A stretch of DNA of 15,941 nt from CAYMST01 sp964393115 (GCA_964393115.1 CAYMST010000099.1:1-15941); one strand, 5' to 3'; numbered from the stretch's first letter, positions 4,819-13,665 are shown. Program-made: numbers and translations. The notes: generated by a model from the letters alone, not told the origin.

Positions 4819-7008
4819 TTAATAGTTCTTAAGCACACCTAGAAATGACTTTGCGCGCGAGCTATACGTCAAGTGATCATAGATAAGCGGTATTTCAAAG
4901 CGAGCACTGATATTAAGTACTCCAAACTTACCCCTTTGCTGTACGATAAATCGATTCCCCTCTATTTCTTCCACAAAATCATACCTCGGGTAAATAAGCT
5001 CTTCGCCAAGCCTAGAAACCACACCAAACTTACCTTTATGCTTTATGACAAACATTCCGTTATTGAGGCGATGAATATGATCGTACTGAATGGGCAGTGA
5101 TTCGTCTCCCTGAGCGGTAATGATACCACATTGGTCGCCAATACAAGCTACTGCTAAGCCATCCTCAAACTTCGAAATGCTATCGTACCTAGGTTGTAGG
5201 ACAATGTTTTCTTGAAGGTCTACGACCCCCCATTTATGAAGTAATTTCACTGGAATCAACCCTTCACTTGGGAAAAAGACGCTATCATATCGATTGGCAA
5301 TTCTCAAAACGCCGTTCATATCAGCAAACCCATATTTACCATCCATTTTAAAGCCAATCAAACCATCAGAAACTCCCGTAATTTGATCACAACAATGACT
5401 GATTCCCATGATATCATATCCATGTCTATGGATAACCCCATATTTTTGGTCCTTAGCAATCACGTATACTTGATTGTTAATTAATGGCGAAATGGAATCA
5501 TACATAGGAGAAAGACCTAAACGTCCGTACCGATTTAGAAGTCCTTTTGCTCCATTTTCTAATACTTCGATAAATCCAAAATCATGCTTGATAAGCGTAT
5601 TATAAGTTTGAAATATGGTGTTACCACCATCATTAATCAAGTCGGTCCTACCGGCCTCAAATGAACAGAATACATCTTTATAGGCCACCTCCAGGTGATC
5701 TTTATAAGGCAAAACCACCCATTCCCCAAATTGGTCAATAACACCTTGCTGTTCCAAATAGGTGACAACAGCGCGATGGTTTTGAAAGGGCTCTACATAT
5801 TCGAACTTACAAGAAATCTCTTCCACTCCGTCAAAATTGATAAAGCCCCAGTATCTATTTCGCCTCACAGCAATAAACCCCTCTTGCAAAGGCTTGAAAT
5901 CTTGATAGTGATAGGCGGATATCTCACGGCCAAACTTATTATAGATGGACCAACGATTTCCTTTTCGATGATGTTCCAACGCATAGAAGTACGTTGAGTC
6001 AAAATAAATAGAATCATAAACTATCGGAACTACTTGCTGTCCTTTATACGTGAGCACCCCTTGCTTACCTTCATGATTGACGAACAAAAACTCATTATTG
6101 GTACCATTAAGTTTCCAGCCCTTTCCCTTTGCATACGCATTACCTGCAGCGTCCAGAATCCCTGAAACACCATTGGACCTAAAATAGAGCGCTCCCCACC
6201 CGGCAAAAGCGACTGTATCATGGTAGAAGCTATTCTTCTCTTCGCCCAATGAATCGAGCAACACCCAGTGATGGTTTTTGGTGAAATGGAAACCTCCTTT
6301 ATTTATGGAGTACGACTTGTAGCGTGGGTTTAGCAAGGTTTTCCCAAATTGGTTTATGACTCCATAATTCCCGTTTCTCTGTCCTATGATGCTATCGCTT
6401 CTTTTGACAATAAAGTCGTCAAAAGCATCAGTACTAATCTTTGTAAGCGTTTGATCATACACCCATTTATCACCCGCTTGATCGCGCATCACATACAATG
6501 TGTCATCTAACGTTGTAATGTCGGTGAAATACGCTTTCATCAATCTCACTCCTTTTTTATCGTAGACGCACCACTTCCGCTGATCGCCCTTCCATTCCGA
6601 GGCAACAATATGATCCTCCAACCCTATGCGAAACTCATCATACTTAAAACTAAACACGACTCTACCTTTCTGGTCTAAAACACCTCTCAAGGCCACTTTA
6701 CTTACCTTACCAAGTACAGAAGCGACAAAGAACTTATCCGTTAAATGATGTAGCGAGCGATAAGTTGGTTGCGTAATTTTCTTCCCCTTTGGAGATAACA
6801 AGCCATAGAAACCATTCGAACTATAGATAAGCACTCTCCCTCCCTGTAAGTCACCTCCCCATCTTAGATCATCAAATGAAGGTCTAAAAAGAGTGTCTTC
6901 CTGACTAATCAACCCATATTTATGATTGTCTCCTACAAAAATAGTTTGGGCGTAAACTATGCTGTGAGTGAATAGAAGAAGACTCCAGAGCGGAGGTATT
7001 TTCAGCAT
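4819..7008 (-). CDS. Exported WG-repeat protein
   Basis: A 729-residue protein beginning with a signal peptide (MLKIPPLWSLLLFTHSIVYA, cleavage likely before Gln21). The rest is a tandem array of about 20 WG-like modules of 30-40 residues, each with an [KR]-[WYF]-G-[VLI]-[VLI]-[DNS] core. Clear copies include KYGLIS, NYGVIN, YWGFIN, KYGVIH, KYGFAD, KWGVVD, KFGVVS and KFGVLN; degenerate ones include KWCVYD and QCGIIT. Many modules carry the associated P-x-Y-D-x-[IVL] element (for example PMYDSI, PRYDSI, PQYD-like). WG repeats are thought to form beta-rich binding scaffolds; no enzyme domain is seen. It lies 16 bp downstream of hemA on the same strand and has no promoter space of its own. Confidence 0.92.
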   Translation of the reverse strand: MLKIPPLWSLLLFTHSIVYAQTIFVGDNHKYGLISQEDTLFRPSFDDLRWGGDLQGGRVLIYSSNGFYGLLSPKGKKITQPTYRSLHHLTDKFFVASVLGKVSKVALRGVLDQKGRVVFSFKYDEFRIGLEDHIVASEWKGDQRKWCVYDKKGVRLMKAYFTDITTLDDTLYVMRDQAGDKWVYDQTLTKISTDAFDDFIVKRSDSIIGQRNGNYGVINQFGKTLLNPRYKSYSINKGGFHFTKNHHWVLLDSLGEEKNSFYHDTVAFAGWGALYFRSNGVSGILDAAGNAYAKGKGWKLNGTNNEFLFVNHEGKQGVLTYKGQQVVPIVYDSIYFDSTYFYALEHHRKGNRWSIYNKFGREISAYHYQDFKPLQEGFIAVRRNRYWGFINFDGVEEISCKFEYVEPFQNHRAVVTYLEQQGVIDQFGEWVVLPYKDHLEVAYKDVFCSFEAGRTDLINDGGNTIFQTYNTLIKHDFGFIEVLENGAKGLLNRYGRLGLSPMYDSISPLINNQVYVIAKDQKYGVIHRHGYDIMGISHCCDQITGVSDGLIGFKMDGKYGFADMNGVLRIANRYDSVFFPSEGLIPVKLLHKWGVVDLQENIVLQPRYDSISKFEDGLAVACIGDQCGIITAQGDESLPIQYDHIHRLNNGMFVIKHKGKFGVVSRLGEELIYPRYDFVEEIEGNRFIVQQRGKFGVLNISARFEIPLIYDHLTYSSRAKSFLGVLKNY

Positions 7009-7024
7009 AGTAAACCAAGTCTGG

Positions 7025-8308
7025 CTATTGATATTTGACTTCTGCGTCTTGCGACTCTAGATCAAACAAATCATTGAGAATATCAACAAGTGTTTCAGCT
7101 TCGCCACGCTTACAAGCAGCTTTTAATTGAAGGACTGGTAGTTTGACGACCTTTTTAATCAGATTCTTGGTCACCTCCTCGATGATTTCGGATTCCTTTT
7201 CCGTCGCATCTTTTAGATATTTCTTGATCTCCTCCTGACGGATATTTTCGAGGGCTTTGTTTAGCTTGTTGATTGTAGGTGACAGCTCAAACTCATCTGA
7301 CCACTCCGAAAAATCAACAATGCTATTATCCAAAATAGCTTTAACCTGTGGAATAGAGTCCTTGCGCTTCGCCAATGCACTATTGGCCTTGCTTTGCAAG
7401 TCATCAATATTATATAAGATAGCTCCCCCTAGCATTTCTAAATCAGGTTCAATACTTCGAGGCACCGATAAATCAATGAAATATTTGTAATGTAAAAGAT
7501 CGTCAACTTTTTGGGTCAAAGAAGCCTTAGTGATTATAGGTTTATGCGTTCTTACTGAGCTTATGATTATATCATGATTCGCAATAGCTTCATCTTTTTG
7601 AGCATATGGTAGCGTCATAAACCCGCAACTCTCCGCTATCTCTTCCGCTTTCTGTTGTGTTCTGTTCATCACCGTTACCGAAGCATCTTTTATTTCAGAA
7701 AGGTTCTTGCAGACATCCAAACCAATCTCCCCCAACCCGACAACCAGAATTTTCGGTTGCACGAAGTTGGGCAAGAACTGTTTAACTAATTCCGATGCCA
7801 CATATGATACCGAAGCAGCCCCATCTCTAAAAGCGGTTTCCTGAACAATCTTTTTATTGGCGAAAAATATGGTATGCAACAGTCGGTGAATAAACGGGCC
7901 AGCCATCGACTCATCGGCAGCACATTGATAGGCCGTCTTTACCTGGTTAATAATTTGTATATCACCTACTACCTGAGAAAAGAGTCCGACGGACATATAG
8001 AAAAGATGCTTTACAGCTTCTTTCGCATTCGCGATCACCTGGAAGTAAGACCGAATATTCTCGTTATAAGATATACCTTTTTGTACACAAAGTACTTTGA
8101 TGATATCTTCTTCACTTCTATTCTCCGATGTAAAGAATACCTCTGTACGATTACAGGTAGATACAACCAATGCTTCTTCAATACCTGAAAACTCCTTCAG
8201 GAATCTTAGTGTCATCTTTATCTCCTGCTCATTTAAAGAAAACACCTCCCGAATCGCTATCGGCGCGTTTTCATAAGAGAGACTAACCGCACAAAATTTT
8301 TCTCGCAT
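7025..8308 (-). CDS. hemA: Glutamyl-tRNA reductase
   Basis: A 427-residue enzyme of full length that reduces glutamyl-tRNA(Glu) to glutamate-1-semialdehyde with NADPH, the first committed step of C5-pathway tetrapyrrole synthesis in the cytoplasm. The catalytic cysteine is C52 in VVSTCNRTEVF (48-58). The substrate-domain signature appears as SVGLFSQVVGDIQIINQVK (106-124), with Asp where most family members have Glu. The NADPH-binding Rossmann loop is VVGLGEIGLDV (189-199). The C-terminal dimerisation helices occupy roughly 320-415. The ATG start matches the conserved N-terminal beta strand (FCAVSLSYENAP). It leads the unit with the WG-repeat gene and has a strong upstream control region. Confidence 0.97.
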   Translation of the reverse strand: MREKFCAVSLSYENAPIAIREVFSLNEQEIKMTLRFLKEFSGIEEALVVSTCNRTEVFFTSENRSEEDIIKVLCVQKGISYNENIRSYFQVIANAKEAVKHLFYMSVGLFSQVVGDIQIINQVKTAYQCAADESMAGPFIHRLLHTIFFANKKIVQETAFRDGAASVSYVASELVKQFLPNFVQPKILVVGLGEIGLDVCKNLSEIKDASVTVMNRTQQKAEEIAESCGFMTLPYAQKDEAIANHDIIISSVRTHKPIITKASLTQKVDDLLHYKYFIDLSVPRSIEPDLEMLGGAILYNIDDLQSKANSALAKRKDSIPQVKAILDNSIVDFSEWSDEFELSPTINKLNKALENIRQEEIKKYLKDATEKESEIIEEVTKNLIKKVVKLPVLQLKAACKRGEAETLVDILNDLFDLESQDAEVKYQ

Positions 8309-8326
8309 ATTATTCTAACAACACCA

Positions 8327-8334
8327 CAAAATTA
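8327..8334 (-). promoter_or_regulatory. hemA promoter -7 element (TAATTTTG)
   Basis: On the minus strand TAATTTTG is a perfect match to the Bacteroidota -7 consensus TAnnTTTG, 18 bases ahead of the hemA ATG. The region where a -33 TTTG box should stand has no match and instead runs into the Crp/Fnr-like site at 8357-8368, as expected for an activator-dependent promoter. The implied transcription start is near 8323. Confidence 0.55.
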
Positions 8335-8356
8335 AGCCCAATAATCTATTTATCAC

Positions 8357-8389
8357 TGACATGCGTCATAGATTTCCTGACTTATATCA
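8357..8389. promoter_or_regulatory. Two Crp/Fnr-family-like palindromes upstream of hemA
   Basis: Site 1 is TGAC-ATGC-GTCA (8357-8368) and site 2 is TGAC-TTAT-ATCA (8378-8389, extendable to CTGA...TCAG). Both have the TGAn-N4-nTCA architecture of Crp/Fnr-family boxes. Their centres (8362.5 and 8383.5) are 21 bp apart, so they lie on the same face of the helix. Measured from the start site inferred from the -7 element, they centre near -40 and -61, the classic class II and class I activator positions. The regulator itself is not in the window. Confidence 0.5.
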
Positions 8390-8421
8390 GTTTTTACATT
8401 CTATCTAAAATACCTTCAAAT

Positions 8422-8439
8422 TTAAAGGCATACCTTTAA
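8422..8439. promoter_or_regulatory. Inverted repeat TTAAAGG-N4-CCTTTAA
   Basis: Perfect 7-bp arms with a CATA spacer form an 18-bp palindrome in the hemA / HhH divergent control region. A direct TACCTT repeat (8411-8416 and 8431-8436) partly overlaps it. No T-run follows on either strand, so an operator is more likely than a terminator. Confidence 0.35.
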
Positions 8440-8473
8440 TATGAAATCGTAGAACTTTAAAAACCCTTAAAAA

Positions 8474-8506
8474 ATTGGCCCAACTCGACTTAGATGTGTA
8501 CTATTG
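8474..8506 (+). promoter_or_regulatory. Candidate promoter of the HhH-helicase operon
   Basis: ATTG (8474-8477), 21 bases, then TACTATTG (8499-8506), one mismatch from TAnnTTTG, with a 5' leader of about 55 bases before the ATG at 8566. It is the best Bacteroidota-type match in the plus-strand upstream region. Confidence 0.35.
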
Positions 8507-8565
8507 TTACAGGTTAGAAGTAGAGATACGCTGGTGCTATTGGCTTTAAAAACTAACAGATTACT

Positions 8566-9441
8566 ATGATTTACCGCTTTTTCAAGAAACAGTTTGAGTT
8601 TTCCAGAGCAGAAACTTCAACCGTATTAGTCATATGTGGTATGATTATAGTAGCCATTATATTACCGTATATTTTATCTCCTTACTGGTCAAATGATGAG
8701 CAAAATGAAATCGATAAGAAAGAACTTGCCAAGTGGACAGCGCAAATAGATTCGATTCGTCAATCAAAAAAATTGGCCAAGGACACCCGTTCAGAAAACG
8801 CCACATTATTTTTGTTTGACCCAAATAACACTTCCGTAGACAGCTTACTACTACTTGGGTTTCCTATGGAAATCGCTAATCGGCTTCGAAACTACATTGA
8901 TAAAGGCGGGCGAGTAGAGATACCTTCTGATCTATACAAGATTTACAATATCGACAGTGCACTAGTAGTTAAACTCTGGCCTTTCATAGATATTACTCCG
9001 ACATCCAAAAACATAAAAAACGAGATCACCAGTGCAAAAAAGCATAAACTAAAAGATCTTAACCTAGCCAGTGCTTCTGAACTGGAAGAAGTGAAAGGAA
9101 TTGGTATTGTCTTATCCAATAGAATCATTAAGTACAAAAAACTTCTCGGTGGATATTATGATTTCGCACAGCTACGTGAAGTATATGGTCTATCAGATGA
9201 AGTAATAAGACGATTAGAAACTAATTTCCACTTAAATCATGATGATGCGATAACAAAAATCAATATTAACACTGCTGGTTTTAAAGAGTTGATTCGACAT
9301 CCTTACATCAACAAGATGGTGACACGGAAAATCATTAATCACCGGGAAAAAGGACTCTTCACTTCAGATCAAGATCTCAAACGGGTAAAATTGGTTTCAG
9401 ACTCGACTTTTGTAAAGTTGAGACCGTATATTGAATTCTAA
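8566..9441 (+). CDS. Membrane-anchored triple helix-hairpin-helix protein (ComEA-like)
   Basis: A 291-residue protein. A short basic and aromatic N-terminus (MIYRFFKKQFEFSR) precedes one transmembrane helix (about 18-39). A charged linker and three tandem helix-hairpin-helix units follow, each of about 60 residues: 82-142 (FDPNNTSVDSLLLLGFP), 163-224 (DLNLASASELEEVKGIGIVL) and 231-291 (ININTAGFKELIRHPYINK). The 'N-x-A-s-x-x-E-L' plus 'GIG' layout is that of the ComEA DNA-binding domain, in which HhH units bind duplex DNA without sequence specificity. The middle unit keeps the GIG turn, while the outer two have degenerate hairpins. The stop is 11 bp before the helicase gene, so the two are very likely co-transcribed. 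Confidence 0.88.
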   Translation: MIYRFFKKQFEFSRAETSTVLVICGMIIVAIILPYILSPYWSNDEQNEIDKKELAKWTAQIDSIRQSKKLAKDTRSENATLFLFDPNNTSVDSLLLLGFPMEIANRLRNYIDKGGRVEIPSDLYKIYNIDSALVVKLWPFIDITPTSKNIKNEITSAKKHKLKDLNLASASELEEVKGIGIVLSNRIIKYKKLLGGYYDFAQLREVYGLSDEVIRRLETNFHLNHDDAITKININTAGFKELIRHPYINKMVTRKIINHREKGLFTSDQDLKRVKLVSDSTFVKLRPYIEF

Positions 9442-9452
9442 ATTTCGTCTTT

Positions 9453-12400
9453 ATGCAAGAAGTACTTCGGTCGTATTTACGTAAGCTCACTAATTTATCG
9501 GGCAATAACCGCTCGCTATTACTTTCTCGCATAATAACTGATCAGTGTATAGACATTCATGATTTTGATTTTGCTTTAAATGAGCCTTCGTTTCATATCA
9601 TTGATAGTCTGATTCAGCAAAAGCTGAAAACACCGTTGTGCGACGTATTAGATGCAAGAGACCAAAGCTCCAATAAGCTAAGCGAGAGACTACGAAAGTT
9701 AGAGCGGATGGACCAACTCATACTCGAGGAGCGTGGGGCTAGAGACCTTTATGTAGGCTGGCCGTTTGTACAAGGAAAGTTCACCGACGGCACTGTGGTT
9801 CGAGCACCGCTCCTATTTTTTCCAGTGGCTATACGAAAAGAGAAAGACCAATGGATTCTTGTCCTGCGAAAAGACGTGAATTTGACGTTGAATAAATCTT
9901 TTTTGCTAGCCTATTCCTATTTTAACAAAGCAGAGCTGAAGGAGGCACTAATAGAACGTGTTTTTGATGACTTTGACAAAGAAAGCAATGCTTTTAGGAC
10001 AGAGCTCTACGAGCTCCTCAAAGAGCATAATCTGGAAATAAACTTCAACTCTGACAATTTTCAAGACCTGCTTCTGAGTTTTAATAATTACAAAAAGGTT
10101 GATTTAGAAAGAGAAACCAAGCAGGGAGAGCTAAAACTATTTCCACAAGCCGTACTAGGTATATTCCCGCAGGCAGGAAGTTATCTCGTCCCCGACTATG
10201 TGAACTTACTGGAAAAAGTAAAAGTCGAGAAGATGGAAGACCTTTTCCAAAGTTCACAAGCTATTTCCAATAGAAACGGAGGATTGTTTTTAAACGAACT
10301 AAAAGAGGAAAATTCCTACACACCTTTTGAAATGGATGCCTACCAAGAAAACGCTATTCGAGCAGTAAAAAAAGGGTATTCTCTCGTGGTGCAAGGACCT
10401 CCAGGCACGGGTAAATCTCAACTGATTTGTAACTTAATTTCAGACCATATTGCTCGTGGAAGAACCGTGCTCATGGTTTGTCAAAAAAGAGCGGCACTTA
10501 ATGTCGTATATGATAGGCTTAAAACAAAGCTTATAGACCGGTTCATTGGCCTTGTGCATGATTTTAAAAATGATCGAAAATCGATTTACGAGCAACTCAA
10601 CTATCAAATTGAAAAACTGGATGAGTATCAAGCACGAAACACCTCGCTGGACACCGTCCACCTCGAACGTCGTTTTCTTCAAGTCAGCAGAAAAATAGAT
10701 CAGCTCTCTGAAGAACTGAATGACTATAAAAATGTGCTGTTTGACACCACTGACTGCGGCAAATCCATTAAGGAATTATACCTGACCTCTAATCCAAATC
10801 GAAAATCCATTAGCCTTAAGCAGGAAACTAGCCACTTAGACTTTGGTAACTTAGCAGAATTTGAACACCGGCTCTACCGCTACTTAGAGCTGGGTGAAAA
10901 GTTTACTAAAGAGGGATATCCGCTTAAAGACAGAAAGTCATTTGCCAATTTTGGAGTCTCTGACTATCAGGAAATTAGAAATGTAATAGACGAGGTCCCA
11001 TCCATAGACCGACTGATTCGGACTCAAATAAAAGAACAAACCGGTTTATATATTGATTTTGACACCGCCCTGGCGATTATTGATAAAAAGCCTGTTATCG
11101 ATAATATGCTTTCAGCGCTCAAGCCTCCGGAAGCTTATCGGTATTTCGTACACATGGTATCGGTAGATGGAAAAATCGATCCATTGGGACTGTCCAATGC
11201 CGAAAGATTAGTATTGCAATGTTTCAATGGCGTAGGCCCCGAAACGAACTTAAAAACTGACGAACTCGGTAAATTCCAGGAAGCGCTTCAACGAACCCTC
11301 GATGCTACAAACAGGCTATGGAGTTGGGCTAGGTGGAAGCTATTTTCTAAAGACAAAACCTGGATAAAAAAGATACTAAAGCTCAATGAGCTTAAATACT
11401 CGCGTTCGGGAATACGTATCCTCGTAGAAAAGGTGGATAACAGACTTAACCTAGAACATAACATCACCAAGATCTATGGTAAGAAATGGCTAATAGACTT
11501 CCCTCCTACGTTTCGAAAAATTGACTATCAAAATTGGTTTTACTACCAAAAGTTAGCATTGACAGAACGTAATAAGTTATTATCCATTCGTACGCTCAAA
11601 GAGTATTTCCCCATTCAAAAAATTGAATACGAGGAGTTTGTCGGTCGCACCACTGATTTTTTAAGAATACTGGGCATCATACCAACAAAGCTGGGCGAAT
11701 GGGAAAGATACCTTAGCCATACTCAAATAAACACATTAATACGAGAACCGGAGAAGCAGGATTTCTACCTTAAGCGACTGCGAAAGGACTTCGATGCGCT
11801 TTGCGAATACGACTCTATCTGGGAAGGCTTCAAAGAACATGAGAAGTCTACAATAAACAAGATTGTAGAAGTCGTATTTCCCATGGACAAGGAAGAAGCG
11901 GTTGCCATATTTAATAATAGCGTCAGACTAGCATGGATTGATCACATAGAAAATAAGTACCCTATTCTGCGCACGATATCCTCCGGAAAGCTTAGAATGA
12001 TGGAGCATGATCTTAGAGAAGCTGTAGAGGAAAAAGGAGCTATTAGTAATGAAATATTACTCATCAAGGCAAGAGAGAGAACTTATCGTAACTTGGTCTA
12101 TAACAGACTAAAAAACCTGGTCACGTATCGCGATTTAAAGCACCAAGTAAATAAAAAACGACGTATTTGGCCATTACGTAAGGTATTAGCTAACTTCTCC
12201 GAGGAGGTATTTGATCTCATTCCTTGTTGGTTATGCTCTCCGGAGTCTGCTTCGGCCATATTCCCAATGGACTCAAATATTTTTGATCTAGTCATATTTG
12301 ATGAGGCGTCGCAATGTTTCGCTGAGAAAGGAATTCCTACCATCTTCCGGGGAAAACAAATTGTAATTACCGGGGACGATAAACAATTAAAACCGAACGA

Positions 12401-13466
12401 TCTCTATAAGGTGAGGTGGGAAGACGAAAATGAAAATGAAACTCCTGAGTTGGAAGTAGATTCGTTGCTCGACCTGGGCAAGCACTTCCTTATGGAAGTC
12501 ACCCTAAAAGGGCACTATAGAAGTAAATCATTGGACCTCATCGACTTCTCTAATAAATATTTCTATAGAGGCGACCTAAAGCTTACGCCTGACTTTAAGT
12601 TGATCAACGCTCAGGAAAGTGCCGTACATTACACCCATGTAGACGGTATTTGGGATGAAAATTCCAACCTCGAGGAGGCAAGGGAAATCGCACGACAAGC
12701 ATTGGATTTAGTTGAAAAAGATGCAGAAAAAGAAATTGGTATCGTGACCTTCAACGCTGCTCAACAGATGTTAATCCTTGACCAATTGGAGATAAGAGCT
12801 CATGCGCTGAACATGACAGTACCTTCTACGCTAATCGTCAAAAACATTGAAAACATACAAGGTGACGAAAAGGATGTCATCTTTTTCTCGATAGGGTACG
12901 CACCTAATAAAAAAGGCAAGATGACCGCTAATTTTGGGTCTTTAAACGGCGAGGGAGGTGAAAACCGTTTAAACGTTGCCGTAACAAGGGCAAGAGAACA
13001 GGTAATTGTCGTCACCAGTGTATGGCCGCACGAACTAAAGGTAGAGGACACTAAAAACGAAGGGCCAAAGTTACTCAAGAAGTATCTAGAGTACGTTAAA
13101 TCAATCTCAGACGGCAAATATCAACCTACTCTTATCGAAAGTGCAAAGTATCCCGAGGGGTGGTACCTTAAAAAGAGACTGGAAAAATTACTTCCTGAAA
13201 GCTATACTACTTCGAGAGAAATTGCTTTGGCGGATCTCACTATCAAGAAAGAAAAAGGATATCATAGTGTTATTTTAACGGATGATGAGCGCTACTTTGA
13301 TGCCATTTCACCAAAGGACGCGCATGTTTATACACCGTCCATTCTCAGGCAAAAAAACTGGGAAACCCTTAGTTTTTCGAGTAGAGAACTATGGATTGAT
13401 GAAGAAGAAGTCGAAGAAATCATGAAGGTTAAATTCAAACCAACTGAAGATAAAGGGGATGAATAG
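9453..13466 (+). CDS. Large superfamily 1 helicase (AAA_11/AAA_12, DUF4011-like N-terminus)
   Basis: A 1337-residue protein. Residues 1-280 resemble the N-terminal region of DUF4011-type helicases (LRKLTNLSGNNRSLLLSRI, then VGWPFVQGKF...APLLFFPV). The SF1 core follows: Q-motif-like DAYQENAIRA (295-304), Walker A GPPGTGKS (315-322), motif Ia VCQKRAALN, Walker B IFDEAS (948-953), motif III TGDDKQL (973-979), the post-III GHYRS, motif V ENIQGDEKDVIFFS and motif VI ENRLNVAVTRAREQ (about 1170-1183). Some 600 residues, largely helical, separate Walker A/Ia from Walker B. The tail (about 1246-1325) looks like a Vsr/MTES_1575-type nuclease domain. Its motor resembles Dna2/Upf1-family ATPases. The physiological substrate is unknown; DNA repair or defence are possible. 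Confidence 0.9.
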   Translation: MQEVLRSYLRKLTNLSGNNRSLLLSRIITDQCIDIHDFDFALNEPSFHIIDSLIQQKLKTPLCDVLDARDQSSNKLSERLRKLERMDQLILEERGARDLYVGWPFVQGKFTDGTVVRAPLLFFPVAIRKEKDQWILVLRKDVNLTLNKSFLLAYSYFNKAELKEALIERVFDDFDKESNAFRTELYELLKEHNLEINFNSDNFQDLLLSFNNYKKVDLERETKQGELKLFPQAVLGIFPQAGSYLVPDYVNLLEKVKVEKMEDLFQSSQAISNRNGGLFLNELKEENSYTPFEMDAYQENAIRAVKKGYSLVVQGPPGTGKSQLICNLISDHIARGRTVLMVCQKRAALNVVYDRLKTKLIDRFIGLVHDFKNDRKSIYEQLNYQIEKLDEYQARNTSLDTVHLERRFLQVSRKIDQLSEELNDYKNVLFDTTDCGKSIKELYLTSNPNRKSISLKQETSHLDFGNLAEFEHRLYRYLELGEKFTKEGYPLKDRKSFANFGVSDYQEIRNVIDEVPSIDRLIRTQIKEQTGLYIDFDTALAIIDKKPVIDNMLSALKPPEAYRYFVHMVSVDGKIDPLGLSNAERLVLQCFNGVGPETNLKTDELGKFQEALQRTLDATNRLWSWARWKLFSKDKTWIKKILKLNELKYSRSGIRILVEKVDNRLNLEHNITKIYGKKWLIDFPPTFRKIDYQNWFYYQKLALTERNKLLSIRTLKEYFPIQKIEYEEFVGRTTDFLRILGIIPTKLGEWERYLSHTQINTLIREPEKQDFYLKRLRKDFDALCEYDSIWEGFKEHEKSTINKIVEVVFPMDKEEAVAIFNNSVRLAWIDHIENKYPILRTISSGKLRMMEHDLREAVEEKGAISNEILLIKARERTYRNLVYNRLKNLVTYRDLKHQVNKKRRIWPLRKVLANFSEEVFDLIPCWLCSPESASAIFPMDSNIFDLVIFDEASQCFAEKGIPTIFRGKQIVITGDDKQLKPNDLYKVRWEDENENETPELEVDSLLDLGKHFLMEVTLKGHYRSKSLDLIDFSNKYFYRGDLKLTPDFKLINAQESAVHYTHVDGIWDENSNLEEAREIARQALDLVEKDAEKEIGIVTFNAAQQMLILDQLEIRAHALNMTVPSTLIVKNIENIQGDEKDVIFFSIGYAPNKKGKMTANFGSLNGEGGENRLNVAVTRAREQVIVVTSVWPHELKVEDTKNEGPKLLKKYLEYVKSISDGKYQPTLIESAKYPEGWYLKKRLEKLLPESYTTSREIALADLTIKKEKGYHSVILTDDERYFDAISPKDAHVYTPSILRQKNWETLSFSSRELWIDEEEVEEIMKVKFKPTEDKGDE

Positions 13467-13605
13467 AGACTATTGATTTAAATCTTTTATTCTCTCGATC
13501 AAAATTGAAAGACCGTTTAATGCGGATGAGTGATATGTAGTCAAGCTCAATATCTACTTTATTTAAACATTAGACAATAAAATGGAAATTTGTAGCGAGG
13601 GTCAT

Positions 13606-13620
13606 TTTCTTTGAAAGAAA
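13606..13620. promoter_or_regulatory. Palindrome TTTCTTT-G-AAAGAAA upstream of the MuiA-type gene
   Basis: A perfect 7-1-7 palindrome, with no loop large enough for a hairpin. A -7-like GAAATTTG (13585-13592, one mismatch from TAnnTTTG) lies 13 bases upstream, so the palindrome would fall at the start of the transcript. It could be an operator; evidence is limited to symmetry and position. Confidence 0.25.
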
Positions 13621-13665
13621 TACTAAGAGATTTCGTTCAGCTTTAAATTTAGTTATCCGGATATT

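Noticed and set aside
7257..8188. Plus-strand reading frames opposite hemA
   Set aside because: They are antisense to a clearly recognised full-length enzyme and show no family motifs.
13470..13490. GATTTAAATC followed by T-rich sequence after the helicase stop, as a terminator
   Set aside because: The palindrome has no loop and only A/T-rich pairs, so no stable hairpin could form.
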